Positions 40,185 through 53,295 of a DNA stretch of 64,000 nucleotides are shown piece after piece; positions within the stretch are counted from its first letter, which is position 1; every line of letters starts with the position of its first letter. The DNA is from Lagopus muta (lineage: Eukaryota; Chordata; Aves; Galliformes; Phasianidae). Position numbers and translations under genes: made by a program. The DNA lies in NCBI RefSeq assembly GCF_023343835.1, contig NC_064444.1, positions 14,056,719 to 14,120,718 on the forward strand. The letters are read 5' to 3'. The notes under the pieces were generated by a model, which worked only from the letters and a program-made list of their open reading frames with translations, ran no database searches and was not told the origin of the DNA.

Positions 40185-40204
40185 TTTTTTTTTTTTTTTT
40201 TTTT
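40185..40204. repeat. Poly-T tract, 20 bases
   Basis: Uninterrupted T run in otherwise unique DNA. Confidence 0.9.
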
Positions 40205-40516
40205 GAAGTATTGAGTTAAAACTTCATACAACGAGAAATTAAAAAGAAAAGTTTCTAAGATATAATAATGGAAGTAAAAAAAAATCCCTGGAACTGCTAA
40301 GAGCAGAATGGGAAGACTAACTATCTGTAACTGAGATATGTAGATATCTTACCATCTAAGCTTCCTTAAATTATTTCCAATTGGCAAGTTTCAGTTCTGT
40401 TGAATGCCAGCCAGAAAGCCAAGGTGGTATGAAACATTTAAAAAGCATTACTTTTTAACAATGCCGAGAAAAAAATGGTACCTTTTTAATAGCCATATGT
40501 CATAATGACTATTTTT

Positions 40517-40564
40517 ATTTAGGAAAATCTATTTTAATTTATTTAGGAAAATCTATTTTAATTT
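40517..40564 (+). repeat. Perfect 24-bp tandem duplication (2 copies)
   Basis: Two identical adjacent 24-base units beginning atttaggaaaatctatttta. The absence of any difference between the copies points to a recent slippage or duplication event. The unit is AT-rich and has no recognised function. Confidence 0.95.
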
Positions 40565-42879
40565 AAACATCATAAGCCCACGAGCTATACTGAACAATAT
40601 ATGTATAATTTTTTAACCATATGCTGTGAATTATTGCAAAGAAAACTGTTACCGCTCTTCCCCCTCTTTTAGAGGTTCAAATACATATGTGTGTTCATGT
40701 ACACACCTGTTGACAATGAAGGAAGGAAACCACTAAAATCCATTAGTTAAAATAATGGCAAATTCCAAACAGTACAACTTCCCTTGGGTTGCTTCTTACC
40801 CCGTATCTCTCTAGCTCATCTTTCATATAAGCCCCTTCTTGAACCAGTTCTCCACAGCAAGCTGCTAGTGATGATGGCCATCAACCCAGATGATGTAGAA
40901 AGTTGCTACAATTCCTTTCATCTGCTCTTTTCCTCAATTCATGCACTGCGTGCTTTGAAGGCAAGTTTTCCTTCTCCAGGTGCTAAGAAATGGAAACAAG
41001 CATGTGTGTGCACACCTGTGAGCATCAACCTGCTCAATAACAGAAGGAGAACTACAGACTCCCTCTAAACCTTCGAGCAGCATCACTGAAAAATGAGTTT
41101 TGAAGACTTCCTTCTTCTATAGCTTTTCCTGTGCAGAACATCAATGAAGAATGTATGTGTGAAGTTCTCGTAGGTTTTTAAAATTTTATTTAATTATTAA
41201 GTCTGAGACTATCTATCAATAAAAGAATTGGACTATCCTAGATTTTTATTGTAACGTAGCATTTTGATTTCTGGGAGCTGATATAAGGATTACTTCAGGC
41301 GCCTATAACCATGACTATGCACATCTGATACTTTACAAGTCTTCAATGTAAAACTGAAGATGGTAAACATAGCTCACGGGGCAGTCGAATGTGAGCAGTC
41401 TGTGTGTGTGAAGGAACAGAGAAACGAAAGAGACTTTCAGGAACTTCAGGTTTTTCCATAACTACTAAACATAAAGCGTGTCATAAACTCACCAACTTTT
41501 TACTTAAAGAAAACAGAAAGCCACCATGTGCTTAAGATTGAATTTCCTTACTTAAAGAGGATTTTACAAATAAATTAGCCAGGCTCTTAAAACTGTAAAT
41601 TGTATGTGCAGCTAAACTGATTGTGCAGTTTACAGAAGTCTGCAATTTAACTTAAACGGAACAAAATATTCAATAAACCAGAAACAAGAAGCAGTATAAT
41701 TAATCGTTTGCTCTTATATAAAGTTTCACTAAAATCACGTGTATTTTTTTTATTCGCAGCTGGGATATAATCCAAACCAAGAGTTTTATATTAGCAAAAT
41801 CTGTTCTTCTGTAAGAAAAATAGCTTTATATTCCTGATCAATTTGCTTCATGGGAATATAGTAAAGAAGATGAGAAAGAAAGCAGACTTCATAGGACAAA
41901 ACTTACTTACCTCTCTCAAAAATTTTAGACTACTATTGAAAGCAGAGAGGTTTTCAGTAGAAGAATATAGAAGAGCACAGTCTTCACTAGATGACTATGT
42001 GTCATGCAGGATTCAACAGGTAAATATAAAGGCACTTATGACACCCATTACCAAAATGGTAATATTTGCAGTCATCTATCTAGAATTTTACAAAATCTAG
42101 ATTTGGCCACTAGCAGATTCAAATGGTTGCTGTCCATGAAAGGTTCCATTTCAATGAAAGATAATTTTCACTGAAATAGATCCACACCAATCAAAATACA
42201 TAACATTAACAAAATCAAATCATAACCATATTCATAAGCATAATGGTCCAAACTGTAAATTCCTCCTCTGTTTGCCATGAGCTAACAACGTCTAGTTACG
42301 GATCATACACAGAATCCCAGAAGGATTAAAGCCTTCTGTAAGTGGCAGCAGTAAGAAGCCACCACCAGCACGGTGCAATGACTCCTGGTTCTGCCCATGA
42401 AGGACACATGTACTACTCTGTTTGGAAGGATATCTACCTCAGTGCAAACACAAGTTAAATGGTCAAATTGCTGGTGTTGGTATAACTCACTGCAGCACAC
42501 AAAAACATTGATCATATTATCAGATAACCTCTAATCTCCCTCTTTTTCTAGTTTGGCACTGCTTACATGAAATTCTTCAGAATTATTATTAAATGTAAAC
42601 TGAACCTTCTCTTCTACACCAAACGTTTTCGAACTTCAGACAGACCCCCTCAAACAAATAAGCTGTTTTGAAAATGATTTCCAGGGCGATGCCTGTTGCC
42701 ATAGAGATGACATTAAGTGAAAAGGACAAAAAATATAGAGGGTGATAAACTGCATGGTTGGATGACACACTTGACTTCCAAGCCTGTGTTCAAATGAGGC
42801 ATACATGCCAAGATTTTTTATGAAAGACAAAATTAAAATGTATCGCTATCAAGCTGTAACTGACAAGGTATTGTGTGGT

Positions 42880-43130
42880 GGCTGTTAACATAATGCTCCA
42901 TATATTTATTGTTTGTCATTTTTCTGGCCCTGATAAAGGTCTTTTAGAGCTGTAAATCATACCATTAAATCTGCCACTAGAAACAGAGGCTGTTTGGAGA
43001 ATGAAAAGAAAACACAGAACTGAATCACTACTTACAGGCTTCTGCTTCATGACAGATCTTAACTATCACATCAGAGATGACATTTATTCTTTGAATTTGG
43101 CACACTTTCAAAAGCCAGGCTGTTGGCTTG
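42880..43130. promoter_or_regulatory. Possible conserved regulatory element
   Basis: The stretch lacks repeats and low-complexity runs. It is dense in sequences that resemble transcription-factor sites: tgtggtggc (RUNX-like), gttaacataatg (HNF1-like half site) and tatttattgttt (forkhead-like). This texture is seen in conserved non-coding elements of vertebrate gene deserts, but such motifs are short and common by chance. It is an inference from composition only; conservation cannot be assessed here. Confidence 0.15.
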
Positions 43131-46100
43131 TGACCTAACCAGAGGAAAAATTCTCTTGAAGACCTGGCTGCTTACCACAGCCATTTATTGCACAGATACA
43201 GTATACAGGAATGTCCATAGGGCTTAAGATTATATGGAATTATTCACGGGTTTAAAAATATTGGTTCATTTGCACTACATAGTGTTTACAAAATTAGACC
43301 TTTCTCCACAGGGTGTTAGTGAAGGGCCTGGTTTATCACTATGATCTTGATGGTAATAGAAGTAATAAAATGCAATAAAACATCTACTTCGGTTCCCACA
43401 TGAATAATTTGATCAACACTTGCTAAACAGGACTAGAGAAGCTTAAAACTGACATGTGGCAATCCAAAATGATACCAAACAGAGGCTTGATGGGAGAAAT
43501 TAATACAGAGGGTTAACACAGAATGTGTTTCAAGCTAGGTAGAAGTAAAAAAAAATTCTTAATATTGTCAATAAGGAAACTGTCATAATGCAGATCCCAA
43601 CACATATAACAGCCCAAATCACTGAGGCACTGCATGCCATGTCAGCGCTTACCTGTAGCAAATGATAGGTATGAACAACAAAAATCTGCAGAGAACAATC
43701 ACAAAGTGATACTTTCTGTTCAGCAGAGGAAGATAATGCACATCACAAAACATTCACCTTTTTCCCCTCCAGAATACACAGTGCACGGTAAGGCTATTGA
43801 GTTAAGAAAATGTTGAAAATGTTTTAATAATTTCACGAATAGGTCTTTCTCCAATTTAAAATAAGTCAGAGCTTTGGTTGACTTTAGAAACAACTTGGAA
43901 CCTGTCAACATAACTTTTCAGGACATGGGGCCAAGCAAGCGGTGTATCTACATTAGCCCACGAAACGGCAATGTGGACTATACAGATCTTGAGTTAAACT
44001 AAATCAAATATTACTGGACTGCTCAGAATCATATTCAATAAAAGGCACATTGGAAGAAAGGGAGATCTAGAGAATAGCCTGAGCCAGTTTAAGTCCCAGG
44101 TATAAGCAATAGCATTAAAAACACTGCTATGTCTAAAACCACCTAGCTACCTAGGTGACAATTCTACAGACAGGAGATAGTTGAGAGTCTTACTCACTAG
44201 CAAGATGTTGCACACCTTTTAAAAAGATATACCTTTAAAAAATTCTCGTTAAGAATTAGCACTTGCTTTCACCCTAAACAGTTAACATTTCACACGATTG
44301 AAAAGAATTACATATGATATAAACGTATAGAGCAAGAGAAACAGAAGTTAAAATGAAGCATGATATCTGAATATAACACAAATGTTCCATTAACCAGAAA
44401 CAAAACATATTACCAATTAATGCAATTCACCCAGCAGCATATTCTGAAAGTCACTACTTAAATCCCAGTTTTGCCTCTTGCTAAAAACAAGATTGATAGT
44501 TAACAGAAAGCCTGTTACACATAGTTTAACTAAGATGCCTTTGAAATTGTACATATTGCCAAAGTGCTATATGGGCAATAACATGAAATGCTGCAGGCAC
44601 AGTAGGGTAGACAGCTGGGTGCTTAGTAATCTGAAACTTTTTGAACATCTGAACATAACTAGGTACACTTTATTGCCTACTCTTATTAATGAAACTTTAT
44701 AAATTTTTTATTGGATTTGTCAGTTAAAATTAAACAAATAAACAGCCTATTGCAGCGTGAAACCACCCGATTTTATCCCACTTGTGAATCAATGACCTTT
44801 AATGAATAAGCAGAAAGGTAAGAAGGTGTAGATTACAGAACTTTGACCAGCTCAGGTTCATTTGTTTGTGCATAAAACTAGATATTCATATTTCATGCAA
44901 AATTATCTTCAGAGAAAACAATTTTCTCCACTGCATTAAAATATTCAGTAGTTTTCAGTGAATTGGTGAAATGCAATCACTCAGTCACCTGCACTGACTT
45001 CACTTTCCCAGGATATCAGAAAGGACATTTTTTTTTTTTCTTCTCTTAGTCCTAAAAATCTTCTAGAATTTAAGCTGACTTTAGGATTAAGTGCAATTAA
45101 TATGAAGATTTCATGTTTAACACAAACAACAGGAGGAAAAAAAACACTGTTATAAACCCATTTCTCCTAGTTTCCTGTAATATCCAGTATTTTGCCACTA
45201 ATTAATTCTATGTTTTAGTGAAGTCAGTGTGATAGTTTTTTTTTCAAAATTAATCCATACATGAGGAGTGTTCATAGCAAAAAAGAGGGAAATACATAAC
45301 TAGAAATGTAACTCAAATATCTGAAGAAACCTAATTTTTATGGAAAATTACAGAATTTAACAATAAATGAATGCAGTAAAAGGCATAGTGCAGCAACTGT
45401 ATCTCAGCAGTGATACAGAAACATGAAGATGCTAGGCCACTTATCTAGCCACTTATTCTAAGCACAGTTTTAGTTCTTATGCTCTAAAAGAATAGGGACA
45501 CTGTTGTACTTTATCATTAAAATTGAAGAAAGGAACTACTCCAGTCAAAGGTAAGATCTTTTTTAAAAATCAAAGCCTAGGGAAAAGAAACACACTTTCC
45601 TAAAAGTTTCCCTGCTTCATTCATTAGTGGTGACAGTGATAGCTCTGTTCCCTACGCTTTGTTACCTTTACACTTTTTAAAACTTGGTAAAGTTATATGT
45701 TGGAAAATTTTAGGATGTCAGCATATGCCTACTTCCAAAAGTTGATAATTCAGTAATCAATGAGATAAAGGAAAAATCTGAACAGGATCACTGGAATTAA
45801 ATAATCCTAAATCAGATATCATGCAGCTGTCTATTTCACTGAAATAAAGTCTTCTTACTATGCATCCACTGAGCAAACCCGCAAAGTTACTCTCTGATTA
45901 ATATTAAGACAAATCGGTATGGGTGAAATGCAGTTCTGTTCCAGAAGTCTAGGCAAAATTTATGTTCACACACCGAGCTCCACTTAAACTCTCATCTTAA
46001 AAAAAAAAACAAAAAAGCAACAACCAAAAAACACTGCAAATGAAATTAATTTTAACCAAACTTTTAAACAACATATAAAGATAATAACAGTTAGCATTGT

Positions 46101-48139
46101 AAACAAGCTTCCTTTGCTGTAGAGCTGAAAAAGGCCAGTAATTCCCAAACAGCTCCTGAAATCTCACCTCTTTTGTAGTCTAATTGGTTACATCAGTAAA
46201 TTTCTGAGTGAGTGCTTTAAAAGGATGCAGAACAGGAATAGAAATGCAGCTTTATGGGAAGTGAGGTGTGAGGCCATTAAACGCATTCACTGCATCAGAA
46301 TGTTTCTAATCCTACTAAGCAATTAAGTAAAATGCATCTTAGAGCAAGTAAATATAACAGTCCTGTTGCTGACTGTAATAATAGATATGGCCAATGCAAT
46401 AAAATGTGAACATTAGTTGTTAATTAACATGATGAAAACATTTCTCATGTGACCAACTCTTGAATACCTCTCCAAATCATATCAGAGGAAGGAAGCAGTA
46501 TGAGCAGACCAGTCCAAAGCAGAACAATCTGAATAAGTTTTAAAATCCTAAACAGTAGTAGACTTCTGTCACAAAAACTAGGCTAAATTTACTGCCTATT
46601 TATGTACGAAAGGATGCTCTACTTTGAATACTATGCCAACTTGTTTTCTACTAAAACTATAAATTACACTAACACAGACTGCAATTAGGTATCACAAATT
46701 CCAAAGCTTACCTACAATTGATGCTACGCACTGGATCAATGAAAATCACAGTAAACTAGCTTAAACTTGTTTGAACTACCTGCCTTGTTTACGTCCATGT
46801 TAATTAGGGACAAGAAATGCTCTTTAAGCTTCCTACAGTATTTTTAAGTTTCTAAATTAACTATGTGAATCAATTAGATCACAGCTCTACTCCCAAATTC
46901 CACCAGTACCACTTCCTCCCCTCTGCTTCAGTTGCTCAGTGTGCAAGAAGAAACAATACGTACTTTTCTTTATAGAGCACGCTGAGATCCATTAAAAGAA
47001 AGTGCTACATAGGCACTCAAATTCAGAAATTAAAATCAGCTATGGTGATTAAATAAAATGCCTGGTAAGTAAGGTAAAGACATTAGTGGTAGCTTGAAAA
47101 CGCAGAAACCGCAAGACAGCACATTGGGAATATGTAAAGATCTGATTCAGAGTATAAATGAAGCATAACAATCTTCCAGAAATGCGTAGGGAATAAAGAC
47201 TAAGCTTTGGTTATGTAGTATCAACTGCCTGGCTAGTTTGTTTTTAAAATGAGAAATAAAGCAGGAATTTTACTAGAACAGTGAGATGAACAATGAAATA
47301 ATTTTATTTCCATAACCTGAAACTAACCATGCGATTGACTAGAATGAGGTATGTTGGGACAAACTGTAGATAGATCAATGTGAAACACCAATGCTGCCAA
47401 TCCTGAATGTTTGACAGTGATCTGATACAGGCAAAAGAATTAACTTTAAGATTTTAAGCTTAGCACACCAGTGGACATAGTGTATTGGTTCTGCTATTTA
47501 ATGTGAATATTTTTCTCCTACATATGTTAAAAACGTAGTGGTGACTTCCAGCCTTAAACTAAAAGCTGAGCAAACATGCTCTTAACTAAGATTGCAGTTG
47601 TTAGTAAAGGTCCTCTTAATAACGTAACTAATTAACATGTATTTGTATGTGAACAGTTAACACATCCCTCTTAGGGTCTGGGTAAAACTGAATGAATAGT
47701 TTAAAATGAGTTAATCAGGAACTATCATTGGATTAATGTTGCCTAAGTGTTAGGAATGTCTTGAACTATTTATCTGAAAGACATGAGGTAACGTAGAGAT
47801 TTGTGAAGACTGAGAAACAAGAAAAAAAACCAAAACAAAAACAAAGGGAAAACAAAAAGAAAAGTCTTTTGTTGTTGTTATATTAGTTTATGATTTCCTC
47901 TACTTACTACATAGTTCATTCATGGTTTTCTAATTTTTGAGCTACTGTGACAGGAATTTTTTTCCTCAGGATGGAAGCCCAACAGAATAGCTCAAAGTAG
48001 CATAAAAGCTGACTGCTTAGAGCAGCCTTTCTTTTTTTAAAGTAGTATTTAAACACTGATGACTGTAAAATATTGAGCAGATACTATTATTTGCTAGTGG
48101 AAACTAGCCAAAATATAAATAAGCCAAAAATTGCAAAAA
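43131..48139. other. AT-rich unique DNA, no gene seen
   Basis: About 5 kb with very few open frames over 60 codons and no recognisable repeat. Contains the 10-bp palindrome gttaattaac near 46419-46428. Nothing else recognised. Confidence 0.5.
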
Positions 48140-48193
48140 CAGAGATCGGTTTGGGTTGGAAGGCACCATGAAGGTCATGTAGTTCTGACCCCC
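48140..48193 (-). repeat. CR1 LINE 3' tail fragment, decayed
   Basis: Plus-strand cggtttgggttggaaggcac, then catgaaggtcatgtagttct, then gaccccc matches the reverse complement of the CR1 3' terminus, with several substitutions. Only about 54 bp remain and the terminal octamers are gone. Confidence 0.75.
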
Positions 48194-48279
48194 ACCACCA
48201 CAAATAACTTTTTTTTATAGTTTAAATGACACATGGCTATCATAATTCTACTTAGATGAATTTTAATTACATATACATG

Positions 48280-48281
48280 TG

Positions 48282-48316
<35 letters not shown>
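48280..48316. repeat. Compound microsatellite (TA)n(CA)n
   Basis: A run of about 12 TA units continues directly into about 6 CA units. Compound TA/CA arrays are usually length-polymorphic between individuals. Confidence 0.95.
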
Positions 48317-48377
48317 GCTCTGAACTAATGATCAGCTGAGTTGTGAGAATATCTTTAAATTACATAACACAAGCACA

Positions 48378-48545
48378 TCCAACCCATGGCCCAGCCCAGC
48401 TCACACTGCAGCCACCCCCTACCCCATGTAGCTCCAAACCCAGCAGCTCGGCCCCATAATGGTACTCAGCACTGACCAAACATCAGTGCTATGAACCCCA
48501 TCTGAGCTGAAAGAGGAGTGTGGGGAGGGCACAGTGCAGTACTGA
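48378..48545. repeat. Unclassified GC-rich patch, possible old repeat
   Basis: This patch is far richer in G+C than its surroundings (for example catggcccagcccagctc and cagccaccccctacccc). It lies between a CR1 tail and a mariner copy, in a spot that has accumulated insertions. The texture resembles LTR or other interspersed-repeat fragments, but I do not recognise a family and see no terminal repeats. Confidence 0.2.
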
Positions 48546-48754
48546 AGTCAAGCAATAAGAAATTCACAGATAGCTAAACGCAGCCCTGCGAACAGCAAAA
48601 AATACGAAGTGGGGCTTCCTGCTTTGAGAAAGGAATTTGAGAACAGGTTTCAAGATTGCAAAAAAATTTATCAGTTTTTTGGTTTCTTTGTGACTCCATT
48701 TTCAGTCAACACAAATACAATATCTACAAGTTTTCCAATGGAATATATGATCTC

Positions 48755-49236
48755 AGAGGTTGATGCTGTTGATATAGCAGTAGAGATTGAACCTTCCCAT
48801 CAAAATCCCCTTACATTTTGTTGCTGTCTCATAGCAGAGAAGCAGTCTGACAGACTCATATCTGACACATGGGGATGAAGCAAATGTCTGACACTGAATT
48901 CCTGCATATGGAAAAAATGACATCCATCAACATTCAGTGATGTTTCCTGAACATTTATGGAGATCAGAGTGGATGTGAGCACAGTGAGGCAGTGGGTGGT
49001 GAGTTTCAGCCATAATGACAGTGGTCACCTCTGCTGGTGCAAATTGTTACAAGTATAGCACGCAGGCTTTGGTTCATCACCTGTGAAAATTCAGAGCTGA
49101 TGCTGGTAACTATGCTGAAAAAGTATGTTTTGTAGCTGATAATTTGTTTCATTGAATACTGTAGTTCTGCTCTTTATACCGGTTGTAGTTTGGATGGAAA
49201 TAGTTAGTAGCATTACTTTTGGAGAATCAATTGTAG
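48755..49236 (+). mobile_element. Non-autonomous mariner-like element, copy 3
   Basis: Colinear with copies 1 and 2 from the left internal part (gatatagcagtagagattga at 48771-48790) through to the right terminal repeat (tagtagcattacttttggag, 49205-49224). The left inverted repeat is not recognisable, so the left end is either eroded or truncated. The helix-turn-helix frame reads TEFLHMEKMTS, then a stop, then LNIYGDQ, after which a frameshift breaks the VDVS block. The C-terminal tail is also recognisable but damaged. The DDD core is absent, as in the other copies. Confidence 0.8.
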
Positions 49237-52200
49237 ATTCTGCCCTAAACAACCCTGTTTCGTTCAGAGCAGCCCAGGCAAGCCAAAGAGTTGGACATCA
49301 ATGAATATTTTTTTCCTGCAAATTCTGATATATGTTTACAAACATGAACATTTTCATTTAGGTCAATGTTCCCATCAGAATCTAATAGAGATATTAAATA
49401 TAAAAAAATCCATCTGTATTCAACATATAGATATCATACTGAATAAAACTAATTTATATATCTGTAAAAAAACACAGATTAAAGCAAGTTTCAATATGTA
49501 ATGATGAAATAAGTGATTAATCACTGCCTATTCAGTTTCTTCAATTATTAAATTTACTGAAAAAGATTACTTTTGCCTGAAAACTATGAAGTAATTGCCA
49601 CTCAGAAAATTTTATTCTGGCAGGTAATTAGTAATAAGCATTAATACTGTTACTGCATGTATTACATGTAGAACAGAAACATTAGTTATTTTCTTTGCAT
49701 TGTTTATGACATGTAAGTTTCTTACCATACATCTACAAGACTTCTAGGAAAACAAATACAACAGTATTACCCATCTGTTTCTAGCATAATTTTACTCAAA
49801 AAAAACCCACAAAAAAAAAAAAAAACACAAACCCCACCAAAAAACAACAACAACAACAACAACCCAACTATAAACACATTGTCTCTTCATTGCACTGAAT
49901 TCAGAGAAAGGGTCACAACATGCAATGATCAGTCACAAAAGGGGATTCCAGGCTGCCATCCTCAAGCATCCTCAAACCCTGCCCCATCCACAATGCAAAG
50001 GATAGCTCCCTGCATTTCTTTTCAAATGTGTTCAATGCTTGCCTGTCAGTAGCAAAGTTAGTTGAAATATGATGGTTTTTGTCTGCTGAAACTAAGGAAG
50101 AGACTAGAGGCTCCATATTTTCAAAAAACCACTGGTTGAAGCGGCTTCCATTCATTGCTGGCCAGGGCTCAGTTTCAAATCTGGGAGCAAAGTGTGAAAG
50201 ACTGTCATCTTACCAACCTCCAAATAAGACAGGCTTAGAAATTACCATATTTCAGGTAGACTCATCATTTTTTTTTTTTTTCCAGCCAATCTACATGAAT
50301 ATGTCTGTCAAGAGGTGTTATCTTCTAAGCATGACCATAACATACATTTAGAAATCCCAAAAGCTAAACAAAAGAACAATTATAATTCTGATTTTTAGAA
50401 GTTATAATACTCAGCAATGTCTTGTAGGTCTGAATATCAAAATATAAGAAACATTATAAAAATGTATTTAAATTGAAATTACAAGTTGTACTCACCACTT
50501 ACTTAGTTATGATTATGTTCAGCTATATCTTTCCTGCCATCAACAGGAGCAATATACATTTAGCTTTCTTCAGAAGAAAAGAAACATTATATATTTGAAA
50601 GAAGTTTACTGGACGACCATTAGCTTTTCATTTGGAGAGGTCCTTGGCCATCAAAACCATTACAGATTAATGCTGAAGCCTGCTGGAGACTATGTTCTGT
50701 CTCATATCAAACACGGATAAGTGGTCCCCTGTAATTTTTATGACTGTGGTGTCAAAAGTCTTCCATCCAAATCGCAATAAATATTGTAATGAAGTCTGGA
50801 AGCAAGGCCATTTGTACTTGCTCGAGGCTGAGAATTAAGATAGCCTGTTTCTAGTTAGACAGTCATTAGAAAGATCTAACGTACATGGTAAATGGTTTCC
50901 TGTTCTGAGTACTTAAAACTAGTTTTAGTAAAATTGACTTCCTGAACATTTTCTTCTATCTTCACCAATATATGATTTGAATTGTAACATTTCCAAACGA
51001 TAGGTTCTTCACAGACAGACCACCAAATAGATATATTTAATTCAAGTAAATGAAGAGCCCAATTCTGCAGGTAGCTGTCTATACTAGCATATTTTGCTGC
51101 TAATCCAAAGCCCATTTGATCAAGATGCACAATTCAGATACACATTATTGAAGAATGAGCAACATACATTCACTCATTTTTCTCTAGAAAAAACTGATAT
51201 AAATTTATCTCTGTCTTCTTCAGCTTAATTCATGATTTCAAGTCATGAAGGTAAGCTAAAATTGCATTTGTAAATAAGATTTTGAAGTTAGTCAAATTGG
51301 TGTACAGATTTAGTTTCTCTGTCTATGAATTAGATTTGAACTTTTAGCTTAATCAGTGATAATAACGTGAAATTCAGCTATAGATCACGGTGAGTTGACT
51401 TCCGAATGAAGTATAGCAAAACATAAAACAAGCTCAGTTGAGAACTCACAAAGAGTAACTCTATGTATATTGTAGTTATTTGAAGAAAAATGTGTCTTTG
51501 CTATTTAGACTTAAGACTGGCAAAACAATGAGTCACTTGGGAAAATCTGGTGCATCATTCTGCTTTTCAAAATCCTGTTTGAGGTTGCAAGGCCTTGCAC
51601 AGCTAGCATAAAAATGTTTTGATACTTGACTGCCACTCAGCACCTACAAATTCCCATTAAGACAGATAAAGAGAAAATATACAGTGTGAATTCGCATAAA
51701 AGTGTTTAAGAGGCAGACATTTAATTGCAAGTAACACCTATAGGCAGAAGTTACTCAGATGTCTAAACACACATCTTAGTCCAAGCACTGCTTTTATCCT
51801 GCTCTGCACGTGCAGTTTGCCCAAGCTTACCACTACGAATTGCATGCTTAGGCTGCTTTTTTGTTTGGTGGATTCTTCTTTATATTTCAAAATGATATAA
51901 AGTTATGTACCTTTAAAAGTGTCATTTCCTTGGAGCGTTCTAAAAACTCATCAGTCCTCCACATATTTATAAGATCACCTACACCAGCTTTCTACAAAAT
52001 TATAATAGAACGTTTCATGCACCTTAACTAAAAAAATCTGAATGTGAAGTTTGCTTTCCTATGCTCACATGAACCTACTGGTGGACAAAGCACTCAGTTC
52101 TGGATTTTGCATCCATGTATATAGAGCTCATAGGATACTAAGTAAAAAAGTCTGTAAGTAGTAAAATAAACAGACCTCACTATTTATACCTCTATAATTT

Positions 52201-53043
52201 TTCAAATACAAATAGTGTATTTAAACCTATATTTGATAGAATAAATTTCCTTTTTTTTTTTTAATGTTCTTTCACAGAAGTGATTAATTATCAATTTCTG
52301 CCATTGTATGCATTGAACAACCACAATTGCAAATAAATGCTGAAGTTAATGGAAAAATTGAGGCAAAGGGTTTCTCTATAGAATTAATGAAACATTTCCA
52401 CAAAATCTTTTCATAAGAAGTGTCTCAATTCTTTCAGAAATTACATTTCCATCTTCAAAGCTCAATAGTTACATAAATGAACTCTCACCAAGGAAATATT
52501 TTCTGTTACTTAAAAATCAGATAAGCACTTGGAAACATTCTCCACTAAACAATTTGTTCGCTAAATACTTGGTTGATGCCACACTGTTCTTAATCACAGC
52601 CTCTAATATTTTATCAACAGACTGGCTTACACTCTAGTATGTAAGAGCAAGAAAGTGTCCCTTTTCACTGACAGTCAGTAACGTATATGAAAATGTTACA
52701 GCCATATATACAAATGCTTATTCTTGACAGCTTCCTAACCTCAGAGGCTGTAACTTTGCTTAACATACAAAACTGGGGAATACCAGAAAACGTTTATCAA
52801 CATAACCAAAACATTTGCCACGTTCAGAGAATTCAAAACCTCTACAGGCTGGAAGAATCACATTCCCTCTTTCAACTGCTTTTGCATCTTTAGAGCAGTT
52901 GAAGCATTCCCATCAGCTCATCAGCTCTGTTAAGGCACATCTGTGAAATGCTGTAACATAAAGTAACTTTGAATAAAAATGACATTATTTGGCAAGCTTT
53001 TATTCTACTTAGCCATGACTGGATGCGAGAAGTTTTTACTATG
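49237..53043. other. AT-rich unique DNA, no gene seen
   Basis: Contains an A/C-rich low-complexity tract (listed separately), a T run at 50268-50281 and short open frames without motifs. A donor-like string (atgaag|gtaagc) occurs at 51245-51256, but only a very short acceptor-bounded segment precedes it. Confidence 0.5.
49798..49866. repeat. A/C-rich low-complexity tract with (CAA)n
   Basis: A-runs interrupted by C, ending in about six CAA units (49844-49862). Simple low-complexity sequence. Confidence 0.9.
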
Positions 53044-53187
53044 AATGCTGAGGTACTGGAACAGGCTGCCCAGAGAGGTTGTGAATACTCCGGCCCTGGA
53101 GGTGTTCAAGGCCAGGTGGTGGCCCTGCCTGTAGCAGAACTTGATGATCCTTGGGGTCTCTTCCAATCCAAGCTATTCTATGATTGG
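53044..53187 (+). repeat. CR1 LINE 3' fragment with internal deletion
   Basis: The only CR1 piece here on the plus strand. The CR1 ORF2 terminal frame reads RYWNRLPREVVNTPALEVFK, then ARWWPCL and a stop. The expected ending is interrupted by loss of about 25-30 bases between the 'FKAR' codons and the 3' UTR (aaggccaggtggtggccctg). The 3' end is intact, with gatgatccttggggtctctt, then ccaatccaagctattctatg and attgg. It has no coding value. Confidence 0.93.
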
Positions 53188-53278
53188 TTTTATAAGTGAG
53201 AAAAATTATTGTATCCCTTAATTTCTATTGCTAGTGGGGCCTCCTCAAGTATTACTTGAATCATGATAGAGCCTTTAT

Positions 53279-53295
53279 ACACACACACACACAAA
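53279..53295. repeat. (AC)n microsatellite, short
   Basis: About eight AC units in AT-rich flanking DNA, 90 bases downstream of the CR1 tail. Confidence 0.85.

Larger units (their letters stand above)
35124..42879. other. AT-rich unique DNA, no gene supported
   Basis: About 7.8 kb. Notable items are a T23 run (38464-38486), T15 (39447-39461), T20 (40185-40204) and the 24-bp tandem duplication listed separately. There is a GC-richer patch with open frames on both strands at about 38640-39045, and an 85-codon plus-strand open frame at 41843-42100 that includes a possible donor. None shows a recognised domain. Confidence 0.45.
48194..48754. other. Non-coding segment with microsatellite and GC-rich patch
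   Basis: Holds the compound dinucleotide microsatellite and a GC-rich, possibly repetitive patch (both listed separately). No gene seen. Confidence 0.5.

Noticed and set aside
45256..45285. catgaggagtgttcatagc, resembling another mariner terminal repeat
   Set aside because: No paired end or internal mariner sequence follows within 2 kb.
48280..48316. Possible CRISPR-like or regulatory array
   Set aside because: It is a plain dinucleotide microsatellite; no spacer-repeat structure exists anywhere in the window.
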